NCBI GenBank assembly: GCA_964612675.1
Contig: CAZTDD010000080.1
Coordinates: 1-31,947, forward strand
Direction: 5' to 3'
Source of the DNA: CAZTDD01 sp964612675
GTDB taxonomy: Bacteria; Hinthialibacterota; Hinthialibacteria; Hinthialibacterales; JAKPRU01
Length of the DNA stretch: 31,947 nucleotides
This document shows positions 17,111 through 25,900 of the stretch, in pieces. Every line of letters begins with the position of its first letter. Positions within the stretch are counted from its first letter, which is position 1. The notes under the pieces are model-generated. The model was not told the DNA's origin. It searched no databases and saw nothing but the letters and a program-made list of their open reading frames with translations. A program made the position numbers and the translations under genes.

Positions 17111-19132
17111 ATGAACAACCGTCGCGCCTTACTTGCTTATTTACGTTGTGGGTTTGTGCTGTCACTTTTCGTTCTTCCTCATGCAGGCAATGCCGGAGAA
17201 CTGTCCATGAAAACATATGATGTTCCTCCAAGGATGGAAAAGAACGATTTTTACTTTTTCAACCGAGAACCGCTGCTCCCCAATCCTCTCACCAAACTGC
17301 CTGTCGGAAGCGTTCGTGCGAAAGGATGGCTTCAACATCAGTTGATTCTAATGAGTATGGGCATGACCGGCCATCTCCCGGAATTGAGCCGCTGGTGCAA
17401 AAAGGACGGCAGTGCGTGGATGAGCCCCGACGGTGAAGGACAGTACGGTTGGGAAGAACTTCCCTATTGGCTTAAGGGATACGGCGATCTTGGATATCTT
17501 CTGGAAGATAAACGAATTATTGAGGAAACACGCCAGTGGATCGAAGCCGTGCTCGCCAGCCAGCAAACGGACGGATACTTCGGTCCTATATCCAATAAGA
17601 AAAACCACGATATCTGGCCGAATATGATTATGCTGAACGTATTGCAGTCATATTATGAATATTCCGAGGATAAACGGGTTCTACCTTTTATGACGCGATA
17701 TTTCCGATGGCAGTTCGAGATGCCGTGGGTCGAGCTTCTTCCCGGAAGCTGGCAGAAGATACGCGGTGCGGATAATCTTCAGAGTATTTACTGGCTTTAC
17801 AATCGAACGGGTGAGAAATGGCTGCTCGATCTGGCCACGGCCGTTCACGAGCGGACCGCCGACTGGTCTGAGGGAGTTGCCAGTTGGCACGGCGTCAATA
17901 TTTGCCAGAGTTTTCGCGGCCCGGCACAGTATTATGTTCAGTCCCACGATCCTCGTCATGTACAGGCCACGGAAAGAAACTATGCCACCGTGATGGATGA
18001 ATTCGGTCAGGTTCCCGGTGGAATGTTCGGGGCCGACGAAAACTGCCGGAAAGGATATACCGGACCGCGTCAGGGGGCCGAGACCTGCTCGATGGTCGAG
18101 TTTATGTTATCGGATGAAATTCTGCTGCGAATTACCGGCGATCTGAAATATGCAGATCGTTGCGAGGAGATAGCCTTCAATTCTCTTCCCGCCGCCATGA
18201 CTCCCGACCTGAAAGGACTCCATTATCTTACCGCGCCGAACATGGTTCCGCTGGACAAAGAGAACAAAAGCCCGGCTCTTCAGAACGGTGGATGTATGCT
18301 CGCGTATTCGGCGTGGGAACGATACCGATGCTGCCAACACAACGTTTCACATGGTTGGCCCTATTTTACGGAACACCTTTGGATGGCCACTCCCAATAAC
18401 GGTCTCGCTGCGGTCCTTTATGCGCCGAGTGAAGTCGAAGCCATGGTCGGTAATGGTACCCTTGTCCGGATCGAAGAAAGGACACAGTACCCATTCAATG
18501 AAACAATTGATTTTAGCATCCATACATCTTCTTCAACAGAATTTCCCTTACTACTCCGTATACCGGGCTGGTGCCATGATGCGCAAATCTATGTCAATGG
18601 TCACGAACTCAAGCAGCCGTTTTCTGCGCGCAGTTTTGTTGAAATCCTCCGAACCTGGCAGGACGGCGATACCGTCCGTCTTGAATTGCCGATGCGTATT
18701 CACCTTCGTACCTGGGAAGCGAACAAGGATTCCGTTACGGTTGACCGCGGTCCTTTGACCTATTCTCTGAAAATTGACGAGCGGTGGGAACGATTCGGCG
18801 ATTCGCTTGAATGGCCGGAATGGGAAGTATTTCCCGAGTCGCCATGGAATTACGGTCTCGTTCTCGACAATGACAATCCTCTCAATACGTTCACGGTTAA
18901 GAAAACAGACGAGCGGCTTGCGTATCAACCTTTCCAAGTCGACGAAGCCCCGATCGAACTAACGGCCCGCGCGAAACGCATCTCCGACTGGCAAATGGAC
19001 GCCGGTTTCGTTGGGCCGCTCCCCAAGAGCCCCGTATCCTGCAGTGAACCTACCGAGGAGATTACGTTGATCCCAATGGGCTGCGCGAGACTCCGTATTA
19101 CGGCCTTCCCTCTCTGTGAGAAGGAAGAGTAG
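17111..19132 (+). CDS. GH127-like (DUF1680) beta-L-arabinofuranosidase, secreted
   Basis: A 673-residue protein with GGAGG 8 nt before its ATG. A signal peptide ends near HAGNA. The alpha/alpha barrel of DUF1680 covers about 50-420 and beta-sandwich domains follow. The metal and catalytic residues of GH127 can be placed: GAETC (Glu324 and Cys326) and YRCC (Cys407, Cys408), with Glu310 in GADENC a candidate acid/base. In the characterised family a Zn-bound Cys is the nucleophile. It should release terminal beta-L-arabinofuranose or a similar sugar from glycans. It is in a plus-strand run with the M14 peptidase and a membrane glycosyltransferase, which may point to turnover of a glycopeptide or arabinose-containing glycan (inference). 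Confidence 0.9.
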   Translation: MNNRRALLAYLRCGFVLSLFVLPHAGNAGELSMKTYDVPPRMEKNDFYFFNREPLLPNPLTKLPVGSVRAKGWLQHQLILMSMGMTGHLPELSRWCKKDGSAWMSPDGEGQYGWEELPYWLKGYGDLGYLLEDKRIIEETRQWIEAVLASQQTDGYFGPISNKKNHDIWPNMIMLNVLQSYYEYSEDKRVLPFMTRYFRWQFEMPWVELLPGSWQKIRGADNLQSIYWLYNRTGEKWLLDLATAVHERTADWSEGVASWHGVNICQSFRGPAQYYVQSHDPRHVQATERNYATVMDEFGQVPGGMFGADENCRKGYTGPRQGAETCSMVEFMLSDEILLRITGDLKYADRCEEIAFNSLPAAMTPDLKGLHYLTAPNMVPLDKENKSPALQNGGCMLAYSAWERYRCCQHNVSHGWPYFTEHLWMATPNNGLAAVLYAPSEVEAMVGNGTLVRIEERTQYPFNETIDFSIHTSSSTEFPLLLRIPGWCHDAQIYVNGHELKQPFSARSFVEILRTWQDGDTVRLELPMRIHLRTWEANKDSVTVDRGPLTYSLKIDERWERFGDSLEWPEWEVFPESPWNYGLVLDNDNPLNTFTVKKTDERLAYQPFQVDEAPIELTARAKRISDWQMDAGFVGPLPKSPVSCSEPTEEITLIPMGCARLRITAFPLCEKEE

Positions 19133-19171
19133 AACAATTCTTTTCGAAAAAGGATTTTAGTCGGAAATGCA

Positions 19172-20827
19172 ATGACCGCCTCTATGCGAACATTTCTCTC
19201 CCACGTACCCATTCTGTTTGTCTTCGCCGCCGCTCTCTTCACAGGGATACGCGGGATCGATTACGGTTACCATTGGGATGAGGATCGGATCACCGGCTCT
19301 CTCTCGAACTCGCTTGAAAGCGGTATTTTCCTTCCTCGATGGTACAACTATCCGTCGGTCCCGTATGATCTTGCCCTTCTTAGCCTCGCTCCTGAGCTCA
19401 TTCGTTACCATAATCCCTATCGTTTCTCGCCTCAGCAATTCAAACAACCGCAGTCCGAGAATTCCGCCGATATTCCGTCTACTCAATTTTCCTCGCAGGT
19501 ACGTCGATACGCAGACCAGGAAATGCGCCTTCGGCAGACTGTTGTTCAAAAGCCTTTTCTTCTGCGTCTGCGAATTATATTCCTGACTCTCTCTTTGCTC
19601 TCTGTGTTTTGGGTTTACCTAACAGTCTATTTCCAACGACACAACTGGAAAGAAGCGTTTCTCGCTGGGGCTCTCTTGGGTTTCTCATGGGAAATTGCCT
19701 ATCATTCCCGCTGGATAGCGCCGGACGCTTTGCTCATGCAATTCGGTGCCTTGTCTCTATTGTTTGCCACGATTGCTGTTCGTCACAATGTTCCGCGCAT
19801 GGCGTCGGTCTGGCTTGGTGCGTCCGCCGCCGCAGCGGGACTCGCGTGCGCGTCAAAATATCAGGGCGGCCTTCTTCTGGTGTTGGTTTTTGTACCGGCG
19901 TACCTGCGCTTTGAAAAATCCTCACCCTTGCGGACACCGCGCTTCTACAAACGGTGTTTACTTCTATTTCTAGTGTTCTCTGCACTCTATCTTCTTACAA
20001 CTCCGGGAACAATCGTTGAATTTTACGAATTCATTCACGACGTTCATTTTGAGATTAATCACTATCACACCGGTCACTGGGGTCATACGGCGGGTTCCGG
20101 ATTCCATCATTTTCTGCTTATTGCTGAATATTTTGCATTTTCACTATTTTCGTCATACGCGGCAATTGCTCTTTGTTTCACTATCTTCATTCTACCAGGT
20201 ATCTTTTCTCTCTTCTCTGAAGACAAACGATACGCCCTATTCTTCCTGATATTTCCAGTGCTCTACATATTGTATATGAGTAGTCAGAATGTAATGTTAG
20301 TGCGGAATCTTCTGATTGTCGCACCGTTTCTGTGTATTCTATCCGCTAGAGGAGCAGCGTTCCTCGTCGACAAGTATTGTCCTTCCCGTATTCGTTCGGC
20401 CTTGGCACAATGTGCGATTCTTGCTCTTCTTACAATACACGTCTATTGGTTGTTTTACGCATCAGAGACAATTCATAATCGAGGTCAGATCGATTTTTCG
20501 ACAGCGGTTCTGAATTATCGTGAAGATAATCCTACAAAGGAACTTGTATTCTCACGGGGAGTGGAAGAGCAACTGGATCAAATGAATTACGCTATTTCTG
20601 CTGAAGGCAAAGACAGTGCATCGAAAGCCGCTCTGGCCCTGTTCTATGCGTCCGAGGCCGAAACGCCGCAGCAGAGCTGGCCTGCGAATCGATTCAATAC
20701 CTACTCCCTTCTTCCCGTCGGTCCGTACGAAGTGAACTATAATTACTATCCCGACTGGCTGGGCGACGACAGGATTATCATTCTTCCTCTAGAAAAAGCA
20801 CGGCGTCTCGGCGTGCCTTTTCCATGA
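19172..20827 (+). CDS. GT-C membrane glycosyltransferase (PMT/ArnT-like)
   Basis: A 551-residue polytopic protein with roughly ten hydrophobic segments between residues 10 and 440 and a soluble tail of about 110 residues. The first loop carries YHWDEDR (Asp36-Glu37-Asp38), the acidic motif of GT-C enzymes that use polyprenyl-phosphate-linked sugars. It starts 39 nt after the GH127-like gene with a weak CGGA site. Two consecutive starts (residues 1 and 5) are possible. It would add sugars to proteins or lipids at the outer face of the cytoplasmic membrane; donor and acceptor are unknown. It converges with the gamma-glutamyltranspeptidase gene, with only 15 nt between stops. Confidence 0.8.
   Translation: MTASMRTFLSHVPILFVFAAALFTGIRGIDYGYHWDEDRITGSLSNSLESGIFLPRWYNYPSVPYDLALLSLAPELIRYHNPYRFSPQQFKQPQSENSADIPSTQFSSQVRRYADQEMRLRQTVVQKPFLLRLRIIFLTLSLLSVFWVYLTVYFQRHNWKEAFLAGALLGFSWEIAYHSRWIAPDALLMQFGALSLLFATIAVRHNVPRMASVWLGASAAAAGLACASKYQGGLLLVLVFVPAYLRFEKSSPLRTPRFYKRCLLLFLVFSALYLLTTPGTIVEFYEFIHDVHFEINHYHTGHWGHTAGSGFHHFLLIAEYFAFSLFSSYAAIALCFTIFILPGIFSLFSEDKRYALFFLIFPVLYILYMSSQNVMLVRNLLIVAPFLCILSARGAAFLVDKYCPSRIRSALAQCAILALLTIHVYWLFYASETIHNRGQIDFSTAVLNYREDNPTKELVFSRGVEEQLDQMNYAISAEGKDSASKAALALFYASEAETPQQSWPANRFNTYSLLPVGPYEVNYNYYPDWLGDDRIIILPLEKARRLGVPFP
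20793..20821. terminator. Probable bidirectional terminator in the end of the GT-C gene
   Basis: GCACG (20798-20802) pairs with CGTGC (20812-20816), extendable with one mismatch. An A5 tract (20793-20797) lies to the left and a CTTTT tract to the right. On the minus strand this reads as stem plus T5, downstream of the gamma-glutamyltranspeptidase stop at 20843; on the plus strand the stem is followed by CTTTT. The hairpin lies inside the last codons of the GT-C gene, so convergent transcription appears to be separated by an overlapping signal. Confidence 0.45.
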
Positions 20828-20842
20828 TTCGTATGCTACCAG

Positions 20843-22522
20843 TCAATAACCGGCCGCGAGCCCGCTGCCGCGTCCATCGTCGTACCCGGCAAGGACGCCG
20901 TTCTGTAACAATTGGATTCCGGCCGCGTGGCCCATGGTGCCCTCGGATTCATCGAGTTCGTATCCCATAATCCTGAGTTTTCGCTCGGTATCGGGCGAAA
21001 ATGCGAAAGGTTCGTGACGAATCACGTCGGGGAGCCATTGATGGTGGAATCGACGTTGGTCGATTGCTTCACGAATATTCATCCCGAATTCGCTAATATT
21101 TAAAAAGACTTGCAGATTCGTTGTGATAATTGTCGGTCCCCCTGGAGTTCCAATGGTGAAATCGAAACGCCCGTCCCTTGTTACAATTGTCGGCGTCATA
21201 CTCGAGAGCATTCGTTTACCGGGTTCGATTGCGTTCGCCTCCGCCCCAACCAGGCCATACATATTGGGTTCACCCGGTTTGGCTGAGAAATCGTCCATCT
21301 CGTTGTTCAAAAGAAATCCCGCCTCTTCGACAACGGCTCCCATCCCGTAGCTTCCGTTCAGGGTATACGTTACAGCCACCACATTTCCGTGTTTGTCAAC
21401 GACACAGTAGTGAGTTGTCTCAAGGTGTTCGAGAGCACCCTCGGAAACACGTGCGCTTTTTCCTGCTTTATTGGGCGGAATTTGTTTTCTTCGCTCCCGG
21501 ATATATTCATCCGAAATGAGTGTATCGTCGGGAACGTCAACAAAGTCGGGATCGCCTAAATAGTAATTCCGATCCGCAAATGCCAGACGTTCGGCCTCGA
21601 CGAGAGCGTGCACGTATTTCGCAGAACCGTATCCCATTTTCTGTAGATGCATCGGTTCAATCAGTTTGAGAATTTGCGCGAGTGTTACGCCACCGGAACT
21701 GGGCACCGGATGCGTGATTAATTCATATTGCTTGTACGTAAAGCAAAAAGGCTCTCGATATTTCGACGAATAATTGTGTAAATCTTCATGGGTGATGATC
21801 CCTCCATGGCGGTGCATGAAATCGACAAGCAGATCGGCGGTTTGCCCCTCATAAAAGCCCGCTTTTCCTTTGTCACGGATCATGCGAAGCGTTTGCGCCA
21901 ACTCGGGCTGTTTCCATGTCTCACCGAGCCGGAGCGGTTCGCCGTTCGGATAGAGAACCGCTGCAGTCGAAGGAAAACGGGTTAGGCGCTTCCGAGTATC
22001 TTTGTTTTTTAGGGAGCGGGCAAGCGAGTAATTAACGGGGAAACCGTCTTCTGCGAGCCGTATGGCCGGAGCGAGGACCCTGCCGCGATCTGTGTTTCCG
22101 TAATCCTCCAGCACGCTCAGCAGACCGTGCACCGTTCCTGGAACGCCGACGGCAAGCAGCGTATTCGTGCTCAAATCGGACACAAATTCTCCGTTTTCGT
22201 CCAGGTACATGTTTCGTGTGGCCTTCAGCGGTGCCTTTTCACGGAAATCGAGCGCGATCCTCTCGCCCTCCGCCGTCAAACCGACCAAAAATCCGCCGCC
22301 GCCGATGTTCCCTGCCGCGGGATAGGTCACAGCCAGAGCGAAACCAACGGCCACAGCCGCATCAAATGCGTTTCCTCCCTGTTTCAGAATTTCGACACCC
22401 GCCTGGGTTGCATGTCGCTCGGTACTGACCACCATGCCGTTCTGTGCATACACAGGTTCGAATCCGGCGTATACCTGGGCTGCGATTACAAAAAGGGAAA
22501 CTGTGAAAAAAGCGCGTTTCAT
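20843..22522 (-). CDS. ggt: Gamma-glutamyltranspeptidase
   Basis: A 559-residue N-terminal-nucleophile hydrolase, the usual full length. The ATG has GAGAGGTG upstream. A signal peptide (MKRAFFTVSLFVIAAQVYA) sends it to the periplasm. The large-subunit signature GGNAFDAAVAVGFAL (49-63) and GNIGGGGF is followed by the self-cleavage site LETTHYCVVD, with Thr369 as predicted nucleophile, and by TYTLNGSYG and LSSMTPTIV, where the last binds the gamma-glutamyl group. It cleaves gamma-glutamyl bonds of glutathione or similar thiols, or transfers the group to water or amino acids. The position in TTHYCVVD that is commonly Ser in relatives is Cys here; this residue is not catalytic. It is transcribed alone. 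Confidence 0.95.
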   Translation of the reverse strand: MKRAFFTVSLFVIAAQVYAGFEPVYAQNGMVVSTERHATQAGVEILKQGGNAFDAAVAVGFALAVTYPAAGNIGGGGFLVGLTAEGERIALDFREKAPLKATRNMYLDENGEFVSDLSTNTLLAVGVPGTVHGLLSVLEDYGNTDRGRVLAPAIRLAEDGFPVNYSLARSLKNKDTRKRLTRFPSTAAVLYPNGEPLRLGETWKQPELAQTLRMIRDKGKAGFYEGQTADLLVDFMHRHGGIITHEDLHNYSSKYREPFCFTYKQYELITHPVPSSGGVTLAQILKLIEPMHLQKMGYGSAKYVHALVEAERLAFADRNYYLGDPDFVDVPDDTLISDEYIRERRKQIPPNKAGKSARVSEGALEHLETTHYCVVDKHGNVVAVTYTLNGSYGMGAVVEEAGFLLNNEMDDFSAKPGEPNMYGLVGAEANAIEPGKRMLSSMTPTIVTRDGRFDFTIGTPGGPTIITTNLQVFLNISEFGMNIREAIDQRRFHHQWLPDVIRHEPFAFSPDTERKLRIMGYELDESEGTMGHAAGIQLLQNGVLAGYDDGRGSGLAAGY

Positions 22523-22557
22523 AGGACACCTCTCTCAGCCTTACATTGTCCTCTACT

Positions 22558-22596
22558 GTCATGAGATTGCCACGTCGCTTCGCTCCTCGCAATGAC
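22558..22596. repeat. Dispersed palindromic repeat (GCGAGGAGCGAAGCGAC type)
   Basis: A 39-bp element with inverted ends: GTCAT...ATGAC outside and ATTGC (22566-22570)...GCAAT (22589-22593) inside. The core GTCGCTTCGCTCCTCGC belongs to an intergenic repeat I recognise from many unrelated bacterial genomes, which often appears in translated form as SEA(T/K)xQS. It sits directly upstream of the gamma-glutamyltranspeptidase gene. Confidence 0.65.
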
Positions 22597-22608
22597 GGGT
22601 GAACTGCG

Positions 22609-22784
22609 ACAGACAGAGGCTGCGACAGATGAAAGCTGGGACAGACGAAGGCTGCGACAGGCGAAGACTGGGACAGACGAAGACTGGGACAGACGAAGAC
22701 TGGGACAGACGAAGGCTGCGACAGGCGACAGCTGCGACGCACGAAAGGTGCGACGGACAAAGACACCGACGGCGGAAGAGAACA
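22609..22784. repeat. 16-bp minisatellite, about 11 units
   Basis: ACAG-type unit starts recur at exactly 16-nt steps: 22609, 22625, 22641, 22657, 22673, 22689, 22705, 22721, 22737, 22753 and 22769. The consensus is ACAGACGAAGRCTGSG. Units at 22673 and 22689 are identical, those at 22641 and 22705 are identical, and the last three units are degraded. Units end in either CTGGG or CTGCG. The period is not a multiple of three, so it is not a coding repeat. Confidence 0.9.
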
Positions 22785-22840
22785 TACCCCCTGTCTGTTT
22801 GAGCAGAGGGCAGCTCTCATGATGTCTCTTTATTTGCTCG

Positions 22841-22869
22841 TTGATCTGGGGTATGAACGGGATTAGACT
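22841..22869 (+). promoter_or_regulatory. Likely promoter of the propeller gene
   Basis: -35 TTGATC (22841-22846), a 17-bp spacer and -10 TAGACT (22864-22869), each 4/6 to consensus, with a predicted start near 22876 and a leader of about 54 nt. A short dyad ATCAC-CTC-GTGAT (22890-22902) lies in the leader and could be a regulator site or hairpin. Confidence 0.45.
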
Positions 22870-22929
22870 AGAGTCCGGTTTTCGGGTCTATCACCTCGTG
22901 ATCGATATCGCCAATGTCAGGAGGAAACA

Positions 22930-25900
22930 ATGAGCGCGTCAACTGTCTTGTGTTTATCGTGGAGAGTCATCTTGAGGCCCGCCATCTGGTGTGTCGTTTC
23001 GATTTCGCTCTTCCTGTGCGGAGCCGCCATCGCATCCGAAGACGATGCTCTTTCCGAGAGCATCGTTGAGAAAGCCGGGATATCGAAAGGCCTCTGCTCG
23101 GTCCTCGGTTGTGAAGATGCCGGGATCGGCCTCGAACTGGCACGATCCGGTTTCTTTGCGCATGTCATTGAGCCAAACGACTCACCCCTCCGGTCTGTTC
23201 AGCGAGAACTACTGGATGACAAGGTGTACGGAAAACAGCTGATCCTTGATAAAGGATCTTTCCAATCGCTTCCGTACGCGGAAAACTCCGTAGATCTCAT
23301 CATCGCTACATGTCTCACCAAGGAAAACCTGGAAGACCTCTCTGTTCCCGAAATCTTGCGGGCGCTGCGCCCGGAAGGGAAGGCGATCCTCGGCAGCCGA
23401 AAATCGCTCGGTGAGAATCTAACTCCTCTGGAATTCAAACGCCGTTTTCGATCGGAGAATCTACAAAATGCCGAGTATGGTATCGACCAGCTCGGTACAT
23501 GGGTTCAAATCACGAAACCCGCTCAGGAGAATGTCGACGATTGGACACACTGGGAACACGGTCCGGACAACAATCCGGTCTCGACGGATGCCGTCATCCA
23601 GGCCCCCTACCGAACGCAATGGTTGGGAGAACCGTTCTACATCGCAATGCCTGCAATAACCACGGCGGCGGGTGGACGAATCTTCATCGCCATGGGACAC
23701 ATCGCCCATCATATTCGCGAGGAAGAATGGCTGAACACACTGTTGGCTAGAAACGGCTACAACGGCACGATCCTCTGGAAACGGAAGCTGCCGGATGGTT
23801 ATCTCTCCCACCGCTCCGCATTTGTCGCGACCGATGACACGTTTTACATGATCGACAGCGATGGAACCGGCTGCTTGTTGCTCGATCCCGAAACCGGCTA
23901 TGAAAAAGACCAAATCAAAATTCCCGGTCAGCGTGGACAGTGGAAATGGATGGTCTTATTGGACGATAAGCTCCTGATCTTGACGGGCAAAGAAAAAGAT
24001 CCTTCTGAAACCACAATCGTACGCAGTCCTTTCACTCATTGGAGCTGGGGGGAATTGAGCCAGGGGTATTATCAGGAACGTGTCCCGTGGGGATTTGGCG
24101 ACACGATCCTCATGTACGACCTGAACGACCGTGAGCTGCTATGGAGTCATAAAGAGGAATACCCGATTGATTCCCGGGCAATGGTCGTGGGAGAAGGACG
24201 CGCTTATTTCTACTGCCCGGATGCATACACAGGATGTCTGGAACTGGATAGCGGCGAGGTTGTCTGGAAAAACGACTCCGAACGTACTCGTGAGCTGATC
24301 GAAGAACCGGGCCGAGGCTTGATTTCCACGCCGGGATTCCGGTCGACCTGCTATTGCCTGTATACACCGAAAGCCTTGTTCTACGAGGCGCAAACCCGAA
24401 TGAACATCGTTGCGATCAGCAAGGATGACGGCAGCCTGATCTGGCATAGAAAGAAAACGTCCAATAACCCGAATATGCTCTACCTGGAGGATCGCCTGAT
24501 TGTCGGAATCGGTCAGGAAGGCAGCACACTTGTTGTGAATCCATTGACCGGTGAGACGCTAAAAGACCTTCATTTTGCCAAACGCTCTTGCGCCCGGTTG
24601 ACCGCCACGCCCGATTCGTTGTTTTGTCGGGGCTGGCCGGAAGGTCTGACACGGTACGATAGAAACTCGGGGAAGGTGCTTTTCAACGGGGCTGTTAGAC
24701 CCTCCTGCAATGATGGGGTAGTTCCTGCGAACGGCCTGCTCTATCTCGGTCCGTGGGCCTGCGATTGCAACTTGTCGTTGATGGGTCGACTGGCCCTTTG
24801 CTCGTCCGGCGACTTCGATTTCGAACAAGTTGCTGTCGAATCGGAACGCCTGGAAAAAGTCAGTGGAAGAGACGCCCTCAGGAATCCTCTTCCGGTGGAC
24901 GACGGGGACTGGGCAACGTATCGAGGCAATAATGCTCGATCGTCAAATTCTCCATCGACTATCGGGTCCGAACTGAACAGAGTCTGGGAGTATTCACCCA
25001 ACAACTCCTTTGGCCCTACAGCGCCAACCGCTGCGGGAAATCTTATCTTCCTGGGCGGCGATGACGGCAAAGTCCGCGCTATTGACGCTGCTACCGGACA
25101 ATTGAAGTGGGTATACCCGACGGCCGGGCCGATCCTGTATCCCCCGTCAATTTGGGAAGGCCGCGCCTATGTGGGGTCCAGCGATGGCTACATCTACGCA
25201 CTGGAAGCATCGACCGGCCGTCTTCTCTGGCGATTCCGGGCCGCCCCAGTCGAAAGGCGGGTCATGGTATATGGCTCGCTGTCCTCGACGTGGCCGGTCA
25301 ACAGCGGAGTTTTGGTTGAGGATGGAGTTGCTTACGCAGCCGCAGGAATCATCGATTACGACGGAACGTACGTTTACGCGCTTGACGCAGTCACCGGTGA
25401 GATTATCTGGCAGAACAATTCATCGGGCCATCTCGATAAAGAACTCCGTAAAGGTGTATCCGCCCAGGGAAATCTGACAATCGCCGACGGCAAGCTGTGG
25501 ATGCCCGGTGGCAACGTCGTATCGCCGGCGGTCTACGATCTAAAGACGGGAGAGTATCTCGGCCCACCGCCGGGAGATGGTTCTCCCCGAGCGAATCGCG
25601 GCGAGGAGATCGGGGTATTTAATGGACGCCGCATCGTTCTGGGCGGTAGACTGCGCTACTCAGCAAGAGAAAACGTAGTCAACCCGGGAATGTTCCTCGC
25701 CTATCCAACAGACTATTCCGTTCAGGATGCCGGCACGCTTCCCCTCAACCAGGGCAAGATTGCTCCGGCCTGGGACGGAGAGCGATTCGTATCGGTAAAT
25801 GGTCTTAAGACGACTCCTGCGTGTGTGAAGGCCGCTGACCTTAATCAATACCTCCAAAGCGGCAAATCGCGCCAGCTGCCAAAGAGCATTTGGAAAGCGG

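Larger units (their letters stand above)
22523..22929. other. 407-bp gene-free region between divergent genes, with repeats
   Basis: It holds a dispersed palindromic element next to the gamma-glutamyltranspeptidase start, then an array of 16-bp repeats, then a likely promoter for the propeller gene. Open frames through the repeats on both strands (for example 22362-22820 minus) are low-complexity artefacts of the 16-bp period. Confidence 0.8.

Noticed and set aside
22362..22820. Minus-strand frames with Ser/Leu/Pro-rich repeats over the minisatellite
   Set aside because: The periodic protein sequence comes from the 16-bp DNA period read in three frames; no start signal or homology supports coding.
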